In this document: positions 45,812 through 55,789 of the stretch, piece by piece
How the letters are laid out: each line of letters starts with the position of its first letter
How positions within the stretch are numbered: position 1 is the stretch's first letter
NCBI GenBank assembly: GCA_913057145.1
Contig: CAJXNJ010000006.1
Location: forward strand, 1 to 64,000
Direction of reading: 5' to 3'
Origin: an uncultured Ectothiorhodospiraceae bacterium
GTDB taxonomy: Bacteria; Pseudomonadota; Gammaproteobacteria; Nitrococcales; Nitrococcaceae
DNA: 64,000 bases
The notes under the pieces: model-generated
What the model saw: the letters and a program-made list of their open reading frames with translations, nothing else
What the model was told of the DNA's origin: nothing
The model's database searches: none
Program-made: the position numbers and the translations under genes

Positions 45812-47051
45812 AGCGCAGTGCCTCTGCCGGCGCAGTACGGGCGGCACGCCAGGCCGGGTACAGCGTTGCCACAACACTCAAGACCATGGCCGAGACGGTT
45901 ATACGAACCACATCCGGCAGTCGCAGATCCGAGGGTAGCTCGCTGATCAGATAAACATCGCCGGAGATGAATTGAACGTTCAGCAGCTGTTCAATCGCCG
46001 GGACAATCGTCTCGACGTTGAGCGCAAGACCAATCCCGGCGGCGGCACCGATCAGCGTCCCGACAATACCCAGCAACGAGCCCTGAATGATGAATATCCC
46101 CATGACGGTTGTGGGCGGTGCACCGAGCGTGCGCAGTATGGCGATATCCGACTGTTTATCCTGAACGGCCATCACCAGGGTTGAGATGATGTTGAATGCG
46201 GCAACGCCGACAATCAGCATCAGGATGATGAACATCACTGTCTTCTCCATGGCGACAGCACGGAAGAAATTTCGATGCTGCATGGTCCAGTCACTGATCA
46301 GATAATCGCCGGGCAATTCTCTGGCGATTGTTCGAACCTGCCCGGGTGCCGAGAGCAGATCGCTGAATTCCAGACGGATCCCGGTCACACCACTGCCAAG
46401 GCGAAAGAGTCGCTGGGCATCAGCGATATGGATAAGGGCGAGTGACCCGTCGTACTGCGCCATGTCCACCTCGAAGATCCCAGCGACCTCAAACCGTCGC
46501 AGTCGCGGCAGAATGCCGGCGGCCGAGGCACGCACCTCCGGGGTGATGAGACTGACGGCATCACCGGGCAATACACCAAGCTCGGCGGCAAGACGGCTGC
46601 CGAGAATCACACGGAAAGCACCGGGCTGCAGATCCGCAAGCTCACCGCGTACCAGACTGGAGGCTATGCGTGAGACGGAGGGCTCACGCTGAGGGTCCAC
46701 CCCACGGACCAGAGCGCCAGTGACCGACGCACCGCGGGTTATCATGACCTCGCCGTTGATGAATGGCGCAGCGCCGATTACCGATTCCCTGGCATCCAGG
46801 ACAGGGAGCAACGACTGCCAGTCCTCCATGGCGCCGTTGTACGCCTGCACCGTCCCATGTGAGACCATGCCGAGAATCCGCTCGCGCAGCTCCTTTTCAA
46901 AGCCGTTCATCACCGAGAGCACGGTAATGAGCGCCATCACCCCCACCGCAATCCCCAGCATGGAGCTTGCCGATATAAAGGATACGAAGCGATTACGCCG
47001 TCGTGCACGGGTGTAGCGCAAACCGATAAAAAGCGGCAGGGGCTTGATCAT
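45804..47051 (-). CDS. Lipoprotein-releasing system permease, LolC/LolE family
   Basis: This inner membrane permease of the Lol system is 415 residues from ATG 47051; a GTG two codons earlier is possible. It has the N-terminal helix after the LolC/E motif [20 protein letters not shown], a large periplasmic domain (~50-260) and three C-terminal helices (~270-400) ending in the usual EALRYE. Only this one permease gene is present beside lolD, where E. coli has lolC and lolE. The gene is divergent from mfd with about 120 bp between them. Confidence 0.93.
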   Translation of the reverse strand: MIKPLPLFIGLRYTRARRRNRFVSFISASSMLGIAVGVMALITVLSVMNGFEKELRERILGMVSHGTVQAYNGAMEDWQSLLPVLDARESVIGAAPFINGEVMITRGASVTGALVRGVDPQREPSVSRIASSLVRGELADLQPGAFRVILGSRLAAELGVLPGDAVSLITPEVRASAAGILPRLRRFEVAGIFEVDMAQYDGSLALIHIADAQRLFRLGSGVTGIRLEFSDLLSAPGQVRTIARELPGDYLISDWTMQHRNFFRAVAMEKTVMFIILMLIVGVAAFNIISTLVMAVQDKQSDIAILRTLGAPPTTVMGIFIIQGSLLGIVGTLIGAAAGIGLALNVETIVPAIEQLLNVQFISGDVYLISELPSDLRLPDVVRITVSAMVLSVVATLYPAWRAARTAPAEALRYE

Positions 47052-47170
47052 TGTCACAGTCTACCCGGGGCGCTGATTGCGTTCATCCCGTTTCGCATGC
47101 CCGGTGTATTCGCTAGACTTGCCTGCCTGAATTCCGCCAGTCTTTTCTCATAACCCGCGGTAATAACCAC

Positions 47171-50100
47171 TTGATCGTTACAGACTCTCTTCCTGAAGCC
47201 GGAAAACGCCAGGAATGGCTTGGCCTTGCGGGTGACGCCCCCGCGCTTGCGATTGCCGAGGCTGCGCAACGGCACGCCGGCGTCACTGTGGTTGTGACGG
47301 CGGGCACCGCTGAGGCCGAGCAGCTGCGTCGGAAACTGCGGTTTTTTAAGGCCGACCCGGTGGCGTTGATGCCTGACTGGGAGGTTCTTCCCTACGATCA
47401 CTTCTCACCCCATCAGGAGATCATCTCCGAGCGCCTGCGTGCCCTTTATCACCTGCCTCGCATGACAAGCGGGGTGCTCATCGTGCCTGTTGCGACACTC
47501 ATGCAGCGTCTGGCACCACCGGAGTTTCTGACTGCGACCGTGGTGCAGCTGGCTGTCGGCGAGACGATCTCACTGGAGTCGATGCGCCGGTCACTGGAAT
47601 CCGCCGGTTACCGCTGCGTCTCTGAAGTCTTCGAGCATGGCGAATTCGCCGTCAGAGGGGCGATTCTCGACCTCTACCCCATGGGTGCGTCCACACCCTA
47701 CCGGATCGATCTTTTTGACGAGGAAATTGATTCCATTCGCACCTTTGACCCGGAAACACAGCGCAGCCAGGAGCGTCTTGAGGCCATAGAGCTGCTGCCG
47801 GCCCATGAGTTTCCGACCGATGACGAGGGCATCAGGCATTTCCGCCAGCGTTATCGGGCGGTGTTCGAAGGAGACCCGACAGACAATCCGGTCTACCAGG
47901 GTGTCAGTGATGGCCATATACCCAACGGGGTGGAGTCGTACCTGCCGCTTTTCTTTGAGCACACAGCCACATTATTCGACTACCTGCCAGCGGCAACGCT
48001 TGCCGTTCGCCTCGGGGCAACCGACCAGCAACTCGATCAGGAATGGCAGGAGATACAGTCGCGCTACGAACAGCGCCGCCATGACCGCGAACGCCCCATT
48101 CTCCCGCCGGCTGAGCTGTACCTCAGCCCGGATGAAGCGCGCCAATCGCTCGGGGGCCTTGCGCAGATCCTCATCCCGGAGGATCAAAAACGCACTACCG
48201 CCCGTGGCCGGGATCGTGAGCTCAATACCCGACCGCTCTCCGGGCTCCAGGCCGAAACACCGGAAGCCGACCCGATAGCAGCGCTCAAGCAGTTCATCGA
48301 GGGCTTTGAAGGCCGCGTTTTATTAACCGCGGAGACGGCCGGACGGCGCGAAGCCCTGCGCGAGCGACTGCAGCCCCTGGGCCTTCGGCCCGAGGAGATC
48401 TCCGGATGGCCGGCCTTTATCGATACCGAATCGCGACTCGGGCTCACCGTCGCTCCGCTTGATATCGGTTTTCGCCTGCCCGATGCGAACATCGCCGTGG
48501 TTCCCGAAGGCATGCTCTTTGCTGAGCGCGCGGAGCAACGACGCCGTCGCCGATCCACCGCAGAGCGCGATCCGGATGCGATCATTCGCGATCTCACCGA
48601 CCTTCGCATGGATTCGCCCGTTGTCCATGAACAACATGGTGTGGGGCGTTATCGAGGCCTGCAGACCATTACCGTGGACGGCATCGCCACGGAATTCCTG
48701 ATGCTTGAATACGCCGACGAGGACAAACTGTATGTGCCTGTCTCCTCGCTACACCTGATCAGTCGCTACACCGGTGCTGATGATGATTCAGCGCCATTGC
48801 ATCGACTGGGCAGCGGTCAATGGGAAAAGGCCAAGCGCAAGGCCGCGGAGAAAGCCCGCGATGTCGCCGCCGAGCTGCTCGATATTTACGCCCGCCGGGA
48901 AGCTCAACAGGGCACCGCGCACGAGCTCTCAGCAACGGAGTACCAGCGCTTCAGCGGGCAATTTCCATTTGAAGAGACTCCGGATCAACAGGCCGCCATT
49001 GCCGCGGTGCTGCATGACCTGCAGCAGTCCCGACCCATGGACCGGGTGATCTGCGGTGATGTTGGCTTTGGCAAAACCGAGGTTGCCATGCGTGCGGCCT
49101 TTGCCGGTGTCCAGGATGGCCGTCAGGTTGCCGTTCTCGTCCCCACGACCCTGCTCTGCCAGCAGCACTACCAGAATTTTACCGACCGCTTCGCGGACTG
49201 GCCGGTACGCATCGAACAGCTCTCGCGTTTTCAATCGAGCAGCGAGCAGTCCAAGACGCTGGAGGCCATCGGCGAAGGCAAGGTCGACATCGTCATCGGC
49301 ACTCACAAGCTCCTGCAGCGCAGCGTGCAATTCAAATCACTGGGCCTGGTCATCATCGACGAGGAACACCGCTTTGGCGTCCGGCAGAAGGAAGCCCTGA
49401 AGAAACTGCGTGCCAATGTTGATGTCCTCACGCTCACGGCCACCCCCATTCCGCGGACGCTGAACATGTCGCTGGCCGGGCTGCGGGATCTGTCGATCAT
49501 CGCCACGCCGCCCGCCCGCCGTCTTGCTGTAAAAACTTTTGTCAACCAATGGGATGATGCGCTCATTCGTGAAGCCTGCCTGCGGGAATTGCATCGTGGG
49601 GGTCAGGTTTACTTCCTGCACAACGATGTCGAGAGCATTGAGCGCACGGCCGAGCAGTTGGAGACATTGCTGCCGGAGGCGAGAATCCGCACCGCTCACG
49701 GGCAGATGCCGGAGCGTCAGCTCGAGCGGGTGATGCTCGATTTCTATCATCAACGCTTCAACATTCTGGTCTGCACCACCATCATCGAAAGCGGCATCGA
49801 TGTTCCCAGCGCCAACACCATCATCATCAACCGCGCCGATCGACTCGGCCTTGCGCAGCTGCACCAGCTCCGCGGCCGGGTCGGCCGGTCCCATCATCGC
49901 GCTTATGCCTATCTGATCGCCCCGCAGCGCCGACAGCTCACAGCGGATGCGGTGAAACGCCTGGATGCCATTGCTTCGCTGGAGGATCTCGGCATCGGGT
50001 TTGCCCTTGCAAGCCACGATCTCGAGATACGCGGTGCCGGCGAGCTGCTGGGCGAGGGTCAGAGTGGGCAGATCCATGAGGTGGGCTTCACGCTCTACAA

Positions 50101-50620
50101 CGATCTGCTTGACCGCGCCGTCAAGGCACTGAAATCCGGGCGGGAGCCATCACTGGAGCAGCCGCTTGAACTGGGAACGGATGTTGATCTGCACATCCCC
50201 GCCCTGCTCCCCGATGACTACCTGCCGGATGTGCATACCCGGCTTGTCATCTACAAACGCATCGCCAACACCGCGGATGCGCAGGCGCTACGCGAACTGC
50301 AGGTGGAGATGATTGACCGCTTCGGCCTGCTGCCGGAACCAGCGAAGAATCTCATTGCAGTGGCGCGGATCCGTCAAATCGCTCAGGCCATGGGCATTGA
50401 ACGCATCGAGGCAGGCCCTGGCGGCGGGCTCATTCAGTTCTCAGCGAAACCACAAGTCGATGTCGGCGCGGTCATCGGGATGGTTCAGGCCTCACCGGCG
50501 GTGTATCGTCTGGAGGGTGAAGAGAAGCTGCGATTCCGGCTTGAGACCGAAACCCCGGAAGCGCGAATCGAGACGATCGAAAAACTGCTAGAGGCCATCC
50601 GATTGCCAGAGGCCGCATGA
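47171..50620 (+). CDS. mfd: Transcription-repair coupling factor
   Basis: Mfd removes RNA polymerase stalled at DNA lesions and brings in the UvrA repair protein. It is 1149 residues, the normal length. Domains run in order: UvrB-homology region (~30-330), RNA-polymerase interacting domain (~480-550, HEQHGVGRYRGL), the RecG-like helicase with Walker A GDVGFGKTE near 630 and DEEH near 730, QLRGRVGRS near 900, and the TRCF C-terminal domain. The start is TTG with no strong ribosome site. It is followed by csiV with a 4-bp overlap. Confidence 0.96.
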   Translation: MIVTDSLPEAGKRQEWLGLAGDAPALAIAEAAQRHAGVTVVVTAGTAEAEQLRRKLRFFKADPVALMPDWEVLPYDHFSPHQEIISERLRALYHLPRMTSGVLIVPVATLMQRLAPPEFLTATVVQLAVGETISLESMRRSLESAGYRCVSEVFEHGEFAVRGAILDLYPMGASTPYRIDLFDEEIDSIRTFDPETQRSQERLEAIELLPAHEFPTDDEGIRHFRQRYRAVFEGDPTDNPVYQGVSDGHIPNGVESYLPLFFEHTATLFDYLPAATLAVRLGATDQQLDQEWQEIQSRYEQRRHDRERPILPPAELYLSPDEARQSLGGLAQILIPEDQKRTTARGRDRELNTRPLSGLQAETPEADPIAALKQFIEGFEGRVLLTAETAGRREALRERLQPLGLRPEEISGWPAFIDTESRLGLTVAPLDIGFRLPDANIAVVPEGMLFAERAEQRRRRRSTAERDPDAIIRDLTDLRMDSPVVHEQHGVGRYRGLQTITVDGIATEFLMLEYADEDKLYVPVSSLHLISRYTGADDDSAPLHRLGSGQWEKAKRKAAEKARDVAAELLDIYARREAQQGTAHELSATEYQRFSGQFPFEETPDQQAAIAAVLHDLQQSRPMDRVICGDVGFGKTEVAMRAAFAGVQDGRQVAVLVPTTLLCQQHYQNFTDRFADWPVRIEQLSRFQSSSEQSKTLEAIGEGKVDIVIGTHKLLQRSVQFKSLGLVIIDEEHRFGVRQKEALKKLRANVDVLTLTATPIPRTLNMSLAGLRDLSIIATPPARRLAVKTFVNQWDDALIREACLRELHRGGQVYFLHNDVESIERTAEQLETLLPEARIRTAHGQMPERQLERVMLDFYHQRFNILVCTTIIESGIDVPSANTIIINRADRLGLAQLHQLRGRVGRSHHRAYAYLIAPQRRQLTADAVKRLDAIASLEDLGIGFALASHDLEIRGAGELLGEGQSGQIHEVGFTLYNDLLDRAVKALKSGREPSLEQPLELGTDVDLHIPALLPDDYLPDVHTRLVIYKRIANTADAQALRELQVEMIDRFGLLPEPAKNLIAVARIRQIAQAMGIERIEAGPGGGLIQFSAKPQVDVGAVIGMVQASPAVYRLEGEEKLRFRLETETPEARIETIEKLLEAIRLPEAA

Positions 50621-51225
50621 TAAACACGCTCTGCCGATCCTGCCTGATACTGCTGCTGGTGGTCGCTGCTACCATGCCGGCGCAGTCTCAGGGCACCGAT
50701 GAGGAGACACCGCAATATCGTGTGGAGGTGGTGTTTTTCACCCAACCATCGATCAATCCTGCCGATGAGGAACAACCCACTGCCCGGCCGGAGGGTCTGA
50801 CCCGGGCCATGGCCTGGCCACTGCGGGCGCCGGAGCGTCCGGGATTCGGCTACGAGCAGCTTGACCCGACAACGCATCAGCTCGCTCGTGCTGCCAATCG
50901 GCTGGATGCCCAGCCGGGTTTTACCGTCCACTGGCATGCCGCGTGGATTCAACCGGGGCTTGGCCGCTTTCAGGCACAAGCGGTTGCATTACCCCGCGAA
51001 CTAAGAGCAGAAGGCTTTGACGGCTGGATTCGTATCTATCGGGAGCGTTTCCTGCACGCCGAGACGCATATCACGCAGATTGATGAGGACGGAGAATTAC
51101 TGGCCCGAATGGCTGGCAGCCGCCGGATGCGAAGTGACGAGCAGCATTACCTCGATCATCCGGTGCTCGGTGTCCTGGTGCGGGTCGACCCCTGGGAGGC
51201 AGAGGAAGCGGCGGCTGCCGATTAA
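50617..51225 (+). CDS. csiV: CsiV-family periplasmic protein
   Basis: The 202-residue protein has a signal peptide ending near AQSQG (residue ~26). It fits the CsiV family, members of which are found directly after mfd in gammaproteobacteria. In Vibrio cholerae CsiV is needed for activity of the chromosomal class A-type penicillin-binding/peptidoglycan machinery under D-amino-acid stress. The start overlaps the mfd stop (ATGA), as expected. Only modest motif conservation (YRVEVVFF near the N-terminus, YRERFLHAE near 145) is visible, so the name rests partly on context. Confidence 0.8.
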   Translation: MINTLCRSCLILLLVVAATMPAQSQGTDEETPQYRVEVVFFTQPSINPADEEQPTARPEGLTRAMAWPLRAPERPGFGYEQLDPTTHQLARAANRLDAQPGFTVHWHAAWIQPGLGRFQAQAVALPRELRAEGFDGWIRIYRERFLHAETHITQIDEDGELLARMAGSRRMRSDEQHYLDHPVLGVLVRVDPWEAEEAAAAD

Positions 51226-51801
51226 TCAATCCTCATCGCTTTTTGCCGCGGCGTAAATGGCATCAATATTGCGCAGATACCCTTTGTAATCCATTCCCGC
51301 ACCAAAAACATAGCGATCGGGCACATTAAGCCCCCAAAAATCCGCAGTGAGCCCCGGCACACGGCGCGGATTGGGCTTATCGGCAAGCACCGCTGTTTTC
51401 ACGGAAGCAGCCCCCTCCTCGTGGCAGGCCTCAATCAGACCCCGGAACGTATGGCCCTCGTCAAGAATGTCATCAACCAGGAGCACGTGCCGGTCGCGAA
51501 GCGGCGTCTGCGGCCGAGCCAGCCAGACCAGTTCACGACCCGTGGTGGTCTTGTGATAGCGGGTCGCGTGAATGTAGTCGACTTCAAGCGGAAAGGTCAG
51601 ACGGGTCAATAAGCGCCCGAGCGGGACGATGGCACCGGTCATGACACCGAGAATCAGCGGCCTGAGCTCGCCCATATCCTGCGTGATGGCTCTTGCCAGT
51701 TCGTCAAGGGCGGTATCGATGGCTTTCGCGTCGTGCAGGCATTCTGCGCGCTCCATCACGCCTGCGAGTTCTTCGGCGGTGAGTGTCACTCCCTGAGTCA
51801 T
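51226..51801 (-). CDS. Hypoxanthine-guanine phosphoribosyltransferase
   Basis: This purine salvage enzyme joins hypoxanthine or guanine to PRPP. The 191-residue protein has the PRPP-binding signature VLLVDDILDEGHT near residues 107-119, the MTGAIVPLGRL loop near 55 and DFWGLNVPDRYVFGAGMD near 150. The last part matches the hypoxanthine/guanine class rather than adenine or orotate enzymes. Its stop abuts the csiV stop with no bases between. It is possibly co-transcribed with the upstream nagZ genes, though the 44-bp gap and divergence are unclear. Confidence 0.9.
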   Translation of the reverse strand: MTQGVTLTAEELAGVMERAECLHDAKAIDTALDELARAITQDMGELRPLILGVMTGAIVPLGRLLTRLTFPLEVDYIHATRYHKTTTGRELVWLARPQTPLRDRHVLLVDDILDEGHTFRGLIEACHEEGAASVKTAVLADKPNPRRVPGLTADFWGLNVPDRYVFGAGMDYKGYLRNIDAIYAAAKSDED

Positions 51802-51845
51802 TGCTGCGATATTCCCTGGCTAAACCGTTTATTGTAGCGGGGCCG

Positions 51846-52853
51846 TCACAACTCAGCCAGCAATGCCCGGGCGCTTGCCTTGCGCTTGGCAATGTAATCC
51901 GGGTCACTGTCGAGGGCCCGACGGCCATGGAGTCGGGCCAGTCTCAACGCCGATCGCGAATCACTCGCCGGGATCCGGTCGAGCAGTTGATCGGCTTCAC
52001 GGCCGGCATTGCCAATAATCACCATGTCACAGCCCGCGTTGATCGCCGCAACGGCCCGGGCCTGCAGATCACCTGCCGCCGCCGCCCCCGCCATTTCGAG
52101 ATCATCGCTGAAGATAGCCCCCTCAAAACCTAGATCATTTCTAAGATAACCAGTCCATCTATTTGAAAAACCAGCTGGTTTATCATCCACCTGTGGATAT
52201 TCGACATGCGCCATCATCACAGCGGCCAGGCCGTTGTTAATCAGCCGACGGAATGGCAGGAGGTCCGCGTGAACCAGATCCGCCAGCATCCGGGGGTCGG
52301 TGGCCCGGGCATGATGAGAATCGGGAGCGACGCCACCGTGGCCCGGGAAATGCTTGCCGACACTGATCATACCGGCGGCCTTTGCCCCTCGCTGCCAGGC
52401 AAGGGCAAGCTCAGCCACAACATTCGGATCCCGGCCCAGTGAGCGGTCGCCGATCACGGAACTCACCCCGTAATCGAGATCCAGAACGGGTGCGAAACTG
52501 AAATCCACATCGCATTCGCGAAGCTCGGTTGCCATCAACCAGCCCGCCTGCTCTGCCGCCTCTAGCGCCAATGCCGGTGCCATCTCTCCGGCACGGCCGA
52601 TCTGCCCTGCCGCCGGCAGTGCGGTAAAGCCCTCCCGGCAGCGCTGCACACGCCCGCCCTCCTGGTCGACGGCAATCAGCAAAGGCGGGCTTCGCAAGGA
52701 TCGGATATCGGCGGTGAGCGCGGATAACTGCGCCGGATCGGCATAATTGCGCGCAAACAGGATCACCCCGCCGACCGCGGGATGCCGCAGTCTCTCCCGC
52801 TCCTCGCCGAGCAACGCTGTGCCCTCAATACCCAGCATCACCGCCCCGAGCAT
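51846..52853 (-). CDS. nagZ: Beta-N-acetylhexosaminidase
   Basis: NagZ removes GlcNAc from anhydro-muropeptides in cytoplasmic cell-wall recycling. The start at 52853 shares one base with the L,D-transpeptidase stop (TGATG). The 335-residue GH3 protein has AVDQEGGRVQR near 60-70, GKHFPGHGGVAPDSHH near 160-175 with the catalytic His, and the nucleophile Asp in FSDDLEMAG near 245. Only the short single-domain GH3 form is present, as expected for NagZ. It has no signal peptide. Confidence 0.95.
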   Translation of the reverse strand: MLGAVMLGIEGTALLGEERERLRHPAVGGVILFARNYADPAQLSALTADIRSLRSPPLLIAVDQEGGRVQRCREGFTALPAAGQIGRAGEMAPALALEAAEQAGWLMATELRECDVDFSFAPVLDLDYGVSSVIGDRSLGRDPNVVAELALAWQRGAKAAGMISVGKHFPGHGGVAPDSHHARATDPRMLADLVHADLLPFRRLINNGLAAVMMAHVEYPQVDDKPAGFSNRWTGYLRNDLGFEGAIFSDDLEMAGAAAAGDLQARAVAAINAGCDMVIIGNAGREADQLLDRIPASDSRSALRLARLHGRRALDSDPDYIAKRKASARALLAEL

Positions 52854-53341
52854 CACTCCCCCTCCGTAATCAGGACCGGCATGCCGCGATGGCACTGGTC
52901 AAACAACTCAATCAGATCCTTGTTTCGCATACGAATACAGCCGTGTGAATTGGGGGAGCCCATGGGCTCGGTATCCGGCGTGCCATGGATGTAGATGAAC
53001 CGCTTCAGGGTATCGACTGTACCGCCCCGATTGACCCCCGATTCGCAGCCTGTCAGCCAGATAATGCGGGTTAATATCCAGTCACGATCGGGATTGGCGA
53101 GCGCAAGTGCCCGGTCATAGACCTCACCGGTTGGCCGCCGGCCAACAAAGACGGCGCCCTCAGGGGCTTGTGCGCCGATGAGTGCTCGAATGCGGTGCCT
53201 GCCACGGGGAGTGCAGCCACTGCCGATCCGCTCTCCCGCACCGGCCGCCGCCGATGAGATCGGCCATTCCCCGAGCACTGCCTCGAAGCGAAGCAGCCTC
53301 AGGTGTTGCCGGGCCAGCGAGACATGGAGCCGGGTATCCAA
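52853..53341 (-). CDS. YkuD-type L,D-transpeptidase family protein lacking a signal peptide
   Basis: The 162-residue protein is essentially a bare YkuD domain. The catalytic region has His119 in YIHGTP and His133/Cys135 in SHGCIRM. No signal peptide or membrane helix is visible at the start [12 protein letters not shown], so by sequence it is cytoplasmic. This is unlike most transpeptidases, which act in the periplasm. It overlaps nagZ by one base, so the two are translationally coupled. It could act on recycled muropeptides in the cytoplasm, as L,D-carboxypeptidase or transpeptidase, but that is inference. Confidence 0.88.
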   Translation of the reverse strand: MDTRLHVSLARQHLRLLRFEAVLGEWPISSAAAGAGERIGSGCTPRGRHRIRALIGAQAPEGAVFVGRRPTGEVYDRALALANPDRDWILTRIIWLTGCESGVNRGGTVDTLKRFIYIHGTPDTEPMGSPNSHGCIRMRNKDLIELFDQCHRGMPVLITEGE

Positions 53342-53422
53342 TGCAGTAGGTTCCTCGAATGGTGCGCTCAGGATGCTATCCTACGCCGCTCATCCAATAA
53401 TGTTGAACGGAGCATCGCGGGC

Positions 53423-54121
53423 ATGAAACGGCTGATTCTTCTGCGCCACGGGCAGAGCATCTGGAATCTGGAGAACCGGTTTACCGGCTGGCACGATGTT
53501 GATCTGAGCGACAAAGGCCGTGAAGAGGCACATCACGCCGGGTTGCTGATGCAGGAGGCCGGACTCAAGCCGGACATGGTCTTCACGTCCCTGCTCAAAC
53601 GCGCCATCCGCACTGCCTTCATGGGCCTCGATGTCCTCGACCGGCTCTGGATTCCCATGATCAAGGACTACCGTTTGAACGAACGCCACTATGGCGCGCT
53701 CACCGGATTGAACAAAGCCGAGACCGCAGAGCAGTACGGTGATGAACAGGTGCATGTCTGGCGACGCAGCTTTGCAACACCGCCGCCGGCGGTTGAGCGC
53801 AGTGATGAGCGCCACCCATGCAATGACCCGCGCTATGCAGGCCTCGATCAGGCCAGGCTGCCCGGCACAGAGTCACTGAAGGATACGCTGGAGCGGGTTC
53901 TGCCGTATTGGGAGTCCGACATCGCACCGGCGATGGAGCGCTGCGATACGCTGCTGATTGCCGCACACGGCAACAGCCTGCGTGCGCTCGTGAAACATTT
54001 GGAAGGTCTCTCGGATGAAGCCATTACCGGCGTTGAAATCGCAACCGGTGACCCGTTGGTCTACGAACTCGACAGCCAGCTCAAGGTCAGCGGCAAATGG
54101 TCGCTAAGAGACGGACAATGA
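53423..54121 (+). CDS. gpmA: 2,3-bisphosphoglycerate-dependent phosphoglycerate mutase
   Basis: The enzyme interconverts 3- and 2-phosphoglycerate in glycolysis. The ATG at 53423 gives [15 protein letters not shown], with the catalytic His in LRHGQS near residue 9. It has [13 protein letters not shown] near 17-29 and the second His in [16 protein letters not shown] near 180. At 232 residues it is of normal length. The gene diverges from the transpeptidase gene by 81 bp and overlaps moaC by 4 bp. Confidence 0.96.
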   Translation: MKRLILLRHGQSIWNLENRFTGWHDVDLSDKGREEAHHAGLLMQEAGLKPDMVFTSLLKRAIRTAFMGLDVLDRLWIPMIKDYRLNERHYGALTGLNKAETAEQYGDEQVHVWRRSFATPPPAVERSDERHPCNDPRYAGLDQARLPGTESLKDTLERVLPYWESDIAPAMERCDTLLIAAHGNSLRALVKHLEGLSDEAITGVEIATGDPLVYELDSQLKVSGKWSLRDGQ

Positions 54122-54591
54122 GTGATCTGACCCATCTCAACGCCCGCGGCGAGGCGCATATGGTGGATATCGGCGAGAAGGCCGAAACCCGTCGTGTTGC
54201 CATCGCCGAGGGCCGCATTGAAATGAGCGCCGAGACCCTCACTGCCCTGACCGAAGGCAATCTGAAGAAAGGCGATGCCTTGGGTACGGCCCGGATTGCC
54301 GGGATCATGGCAGCCAAGCGCACGGCCGAGCTCATCCCGCTGTGTCATCCCCTGAGCCTGACCCACGTCGAGGTGACCTTAACGCCGCAACCCGAGAATC
54401 ATTGTGTGGCTTGTGAAGTCCGCACCGAGACGCGGGGCCAGACCGGCGTGGAGATGGAAGCGCTGGCCGCCGTGCAGACCGCGCTTCTGACCGTCTACGA
54501 CATGTGCAAGGCCCTTGATCGCGGCATGTCGATTACCGATGTCCGGTTGACCCGAAAAAGCGGCGGGCGCAGCGGCGACTGGCAGCGCTAA
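54118..54591 (+). CDS. moaC: Cyclic pyranopterin monophosphate synthase accessory protein
   Basis: MoaC, with MoaA, converts GTP to cyclic pyranopterin monophosphate for molybdenum cofactor synthesis. The 157-residue protein shows [11 protein letters not shown] near 13-23, [14 protein letters not shown] near 64-77 with the conserved His/Cys site, and [21 protein letters not shown] near 113-133. No other mo genes are nearby. Its ATG is inside the gpmA stop, so it is read with gpmA although the functions are unrelated. Confidence 0.95.
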   Translation: MSDLTHLNARGEAHMVDIGEKAETRRVAIAEGRIEMSAETLTALTEGNLKKGDALGTARIAGIMAAKRTAELIPLCHPLSLTHVEVTLTPQPENHCVACEVRTETRGQTGVEMEALAAVQTALLTVYDMCKALDRGMSITDVRLTRKSGGRSGDWQR

Positions 54592-54920
54592 TCGCCGACG
54601 GCCGCATTGACCTTGGCGGCGTAAATGAAGTCATTTTCATGCAGTCCGCCGATGGCATGCGTGAAAATCTCCACCTCGCAGTAACCCCAGCCAAAGCGAA
54701 TCTCCGGGTGATGATCCTCCTGCTCGGCGACATCGCCCGCGGAATTGGCAATGGCCTGAGCCTCAGCGAAGTTGCCGGTTTTAAAGCGACGGCTGATCCT
54801 GCTTGCATCATCACTCAAGCGCCAGCCCGGCACATCCGCCAGATACTGCTGCGCGGTCTCGCGGCTCATGGGGTCAATCCCGCCCTGGCAAGGGGTGCAA
54901 CGCTTCTCCAGTAAACTCAT
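54588..54920 (-). CDS. Pterin-4a-carbinolamine dehydratase
   Basis: The small enzyme dehydrates the 4a-hydroxy-pterin formed by aromatic amino acid hydroxylases. It has 110 residues, with the dehydratase signature [21 protein letters not shown] at about residues 70-90. I chose the ATG at 54920 (MSLLEKRC), the usual start form; an in-frame start five codons earlier exists. It is convergent with moaC (4-bp overlap) and divergent from the lutA gene, so probably monocistronic. Phenylalanine hydroxylase is not in the window. Confidence 0.92.
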   Translation of the reverse strand: MSLLEKRCTPCQGGIDPMSRETAQQYLADVPGWRLSDDASRISRRFKTGNFAEAQAIANSAGDVAEQEDHHPEIRFGWGYCEVEIFTHAIGGLHENDFIYAAKVNAAVGD

Positions 54921-54993
54921 GATGGCCTCCAACATTGTCTATCGCGGTGACCCGCGTTAGTGTTTGCCTGTGGTCTTACCAGCTAATCATCTT

Positions 54994-55000
54994 GAGGAGG
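54994..55000 (+). promoter_or_regulatory. Strong ribosome binding site of lutA
   Basis: GAGGAGG lies 9 bases before the ATG at 55010 and decides this start over one 25 codons upstream. Confidence 0.8.
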
Positions 55001-55009
55001 TCCGCTGCA

Positions 55010-55789
55010 ATGGCCGATGAACAGGCGCCAAGGCCGCAGGTGGGATTATTTGTCACCTGTCTGGTGGACTTCTTCCGCCCCGGCATCGGCTTTGCCAGCG
55101 TTGAGCTGCTTGAGCAGGCAGGCTGTCAGGTAACGGTGCCCGAGGCGCAGAGCTGTTGCGGGCAGCCGGCCTACAACAGCGGTGATCTCGCCGATACGGC
55201 AGGCCTTGCCCGTCAGGTCATCGAAAACTTTGCCGCCTTTGATTACGTCGTGGCGCCCTCCGGCTCCTGCGCCGGACAGATAAAAAAATATCCGGACTTA
55301 TTCGAAACCGGCTCCGCCTGGCGTCGAAGAGCCGAGGATCTGGCCGGCCGAACCTACGAAATACTCAGCTTCCTCGATGAAGTCATGCAGATTGAACCAC
55401 CGAGGAGCGATTTCTCCGGGCGGGTCACCTATCACGACAGCTGTTCGGGGCTGCGACAGCTTGGTATCAAGGATCAACCGCGACGGCTGCTCAGCGGCAG
55501 TCCGGCACTCGAGCTCAACGAGCTATCGGAATCAGAGACCTGTTGCGGATTTGGCGGGACGTTTTGTGTCAAATATCCGGACATCTCGACCCGCATGGTC
55601 AATGACAAAACCGACGATATTCTCGCCACCGGCGCAGAAACCGTGCTTGGCGGGGATCTTGGTTGTCTGATGAATATCGCCGGTCGACTGAAACGACGCG
55701 GTGCGCCGGTGAAGGTCCGGCATGCCGTTGAAGTGCTCGCTGGACATACCAGCGAGCCGGCAATTGGTGACGAAGAGGAGGCCGGCTGA
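55010..55789 (+). CDS. lutA: L-lactate utilisation (Fe-S)-binding protein LutA/YkgE
   Basis: LutA is one of three subunits that oxidise L-lactate to pyruvate. The 259-residue protein has two copies of the CCG domain: QSCCGQPAYNSGD near 47-59 and SETCCGFGGTFCV near 178-190, which hold Fe-S ligands. A strong ribosome site fixes the start. Its stop and the lutB start share one base (TGATG), and the order A-B-C is that known in Bacillus and many proteobacteria. No lactate permease or LldR-type regulator is adjacent. Confidence 0.93.
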   Translation: MADEQAPRPQVGLFVTCLVDFFRPGIGFASVELLEQAGCQVTVPEAQSCCGQPAYNSGDLADTAGLARQVIENFAAFDYVVAPSGSCAGQIKKYPDLFETGSAWRRRAEDLAGRTYEILSFLDEVMQIEPPRSDFSGRVTYHDSCSGLRQLGIKDQPRRLLSGSPALELNELSESETCCGFGGTFCVKYPDISTRMVNDKTDDILATGAETVLGGDLGCLMNIAGRLKRRGAPVKVRHAVEVLAGHTSEPAIGDEEEAG

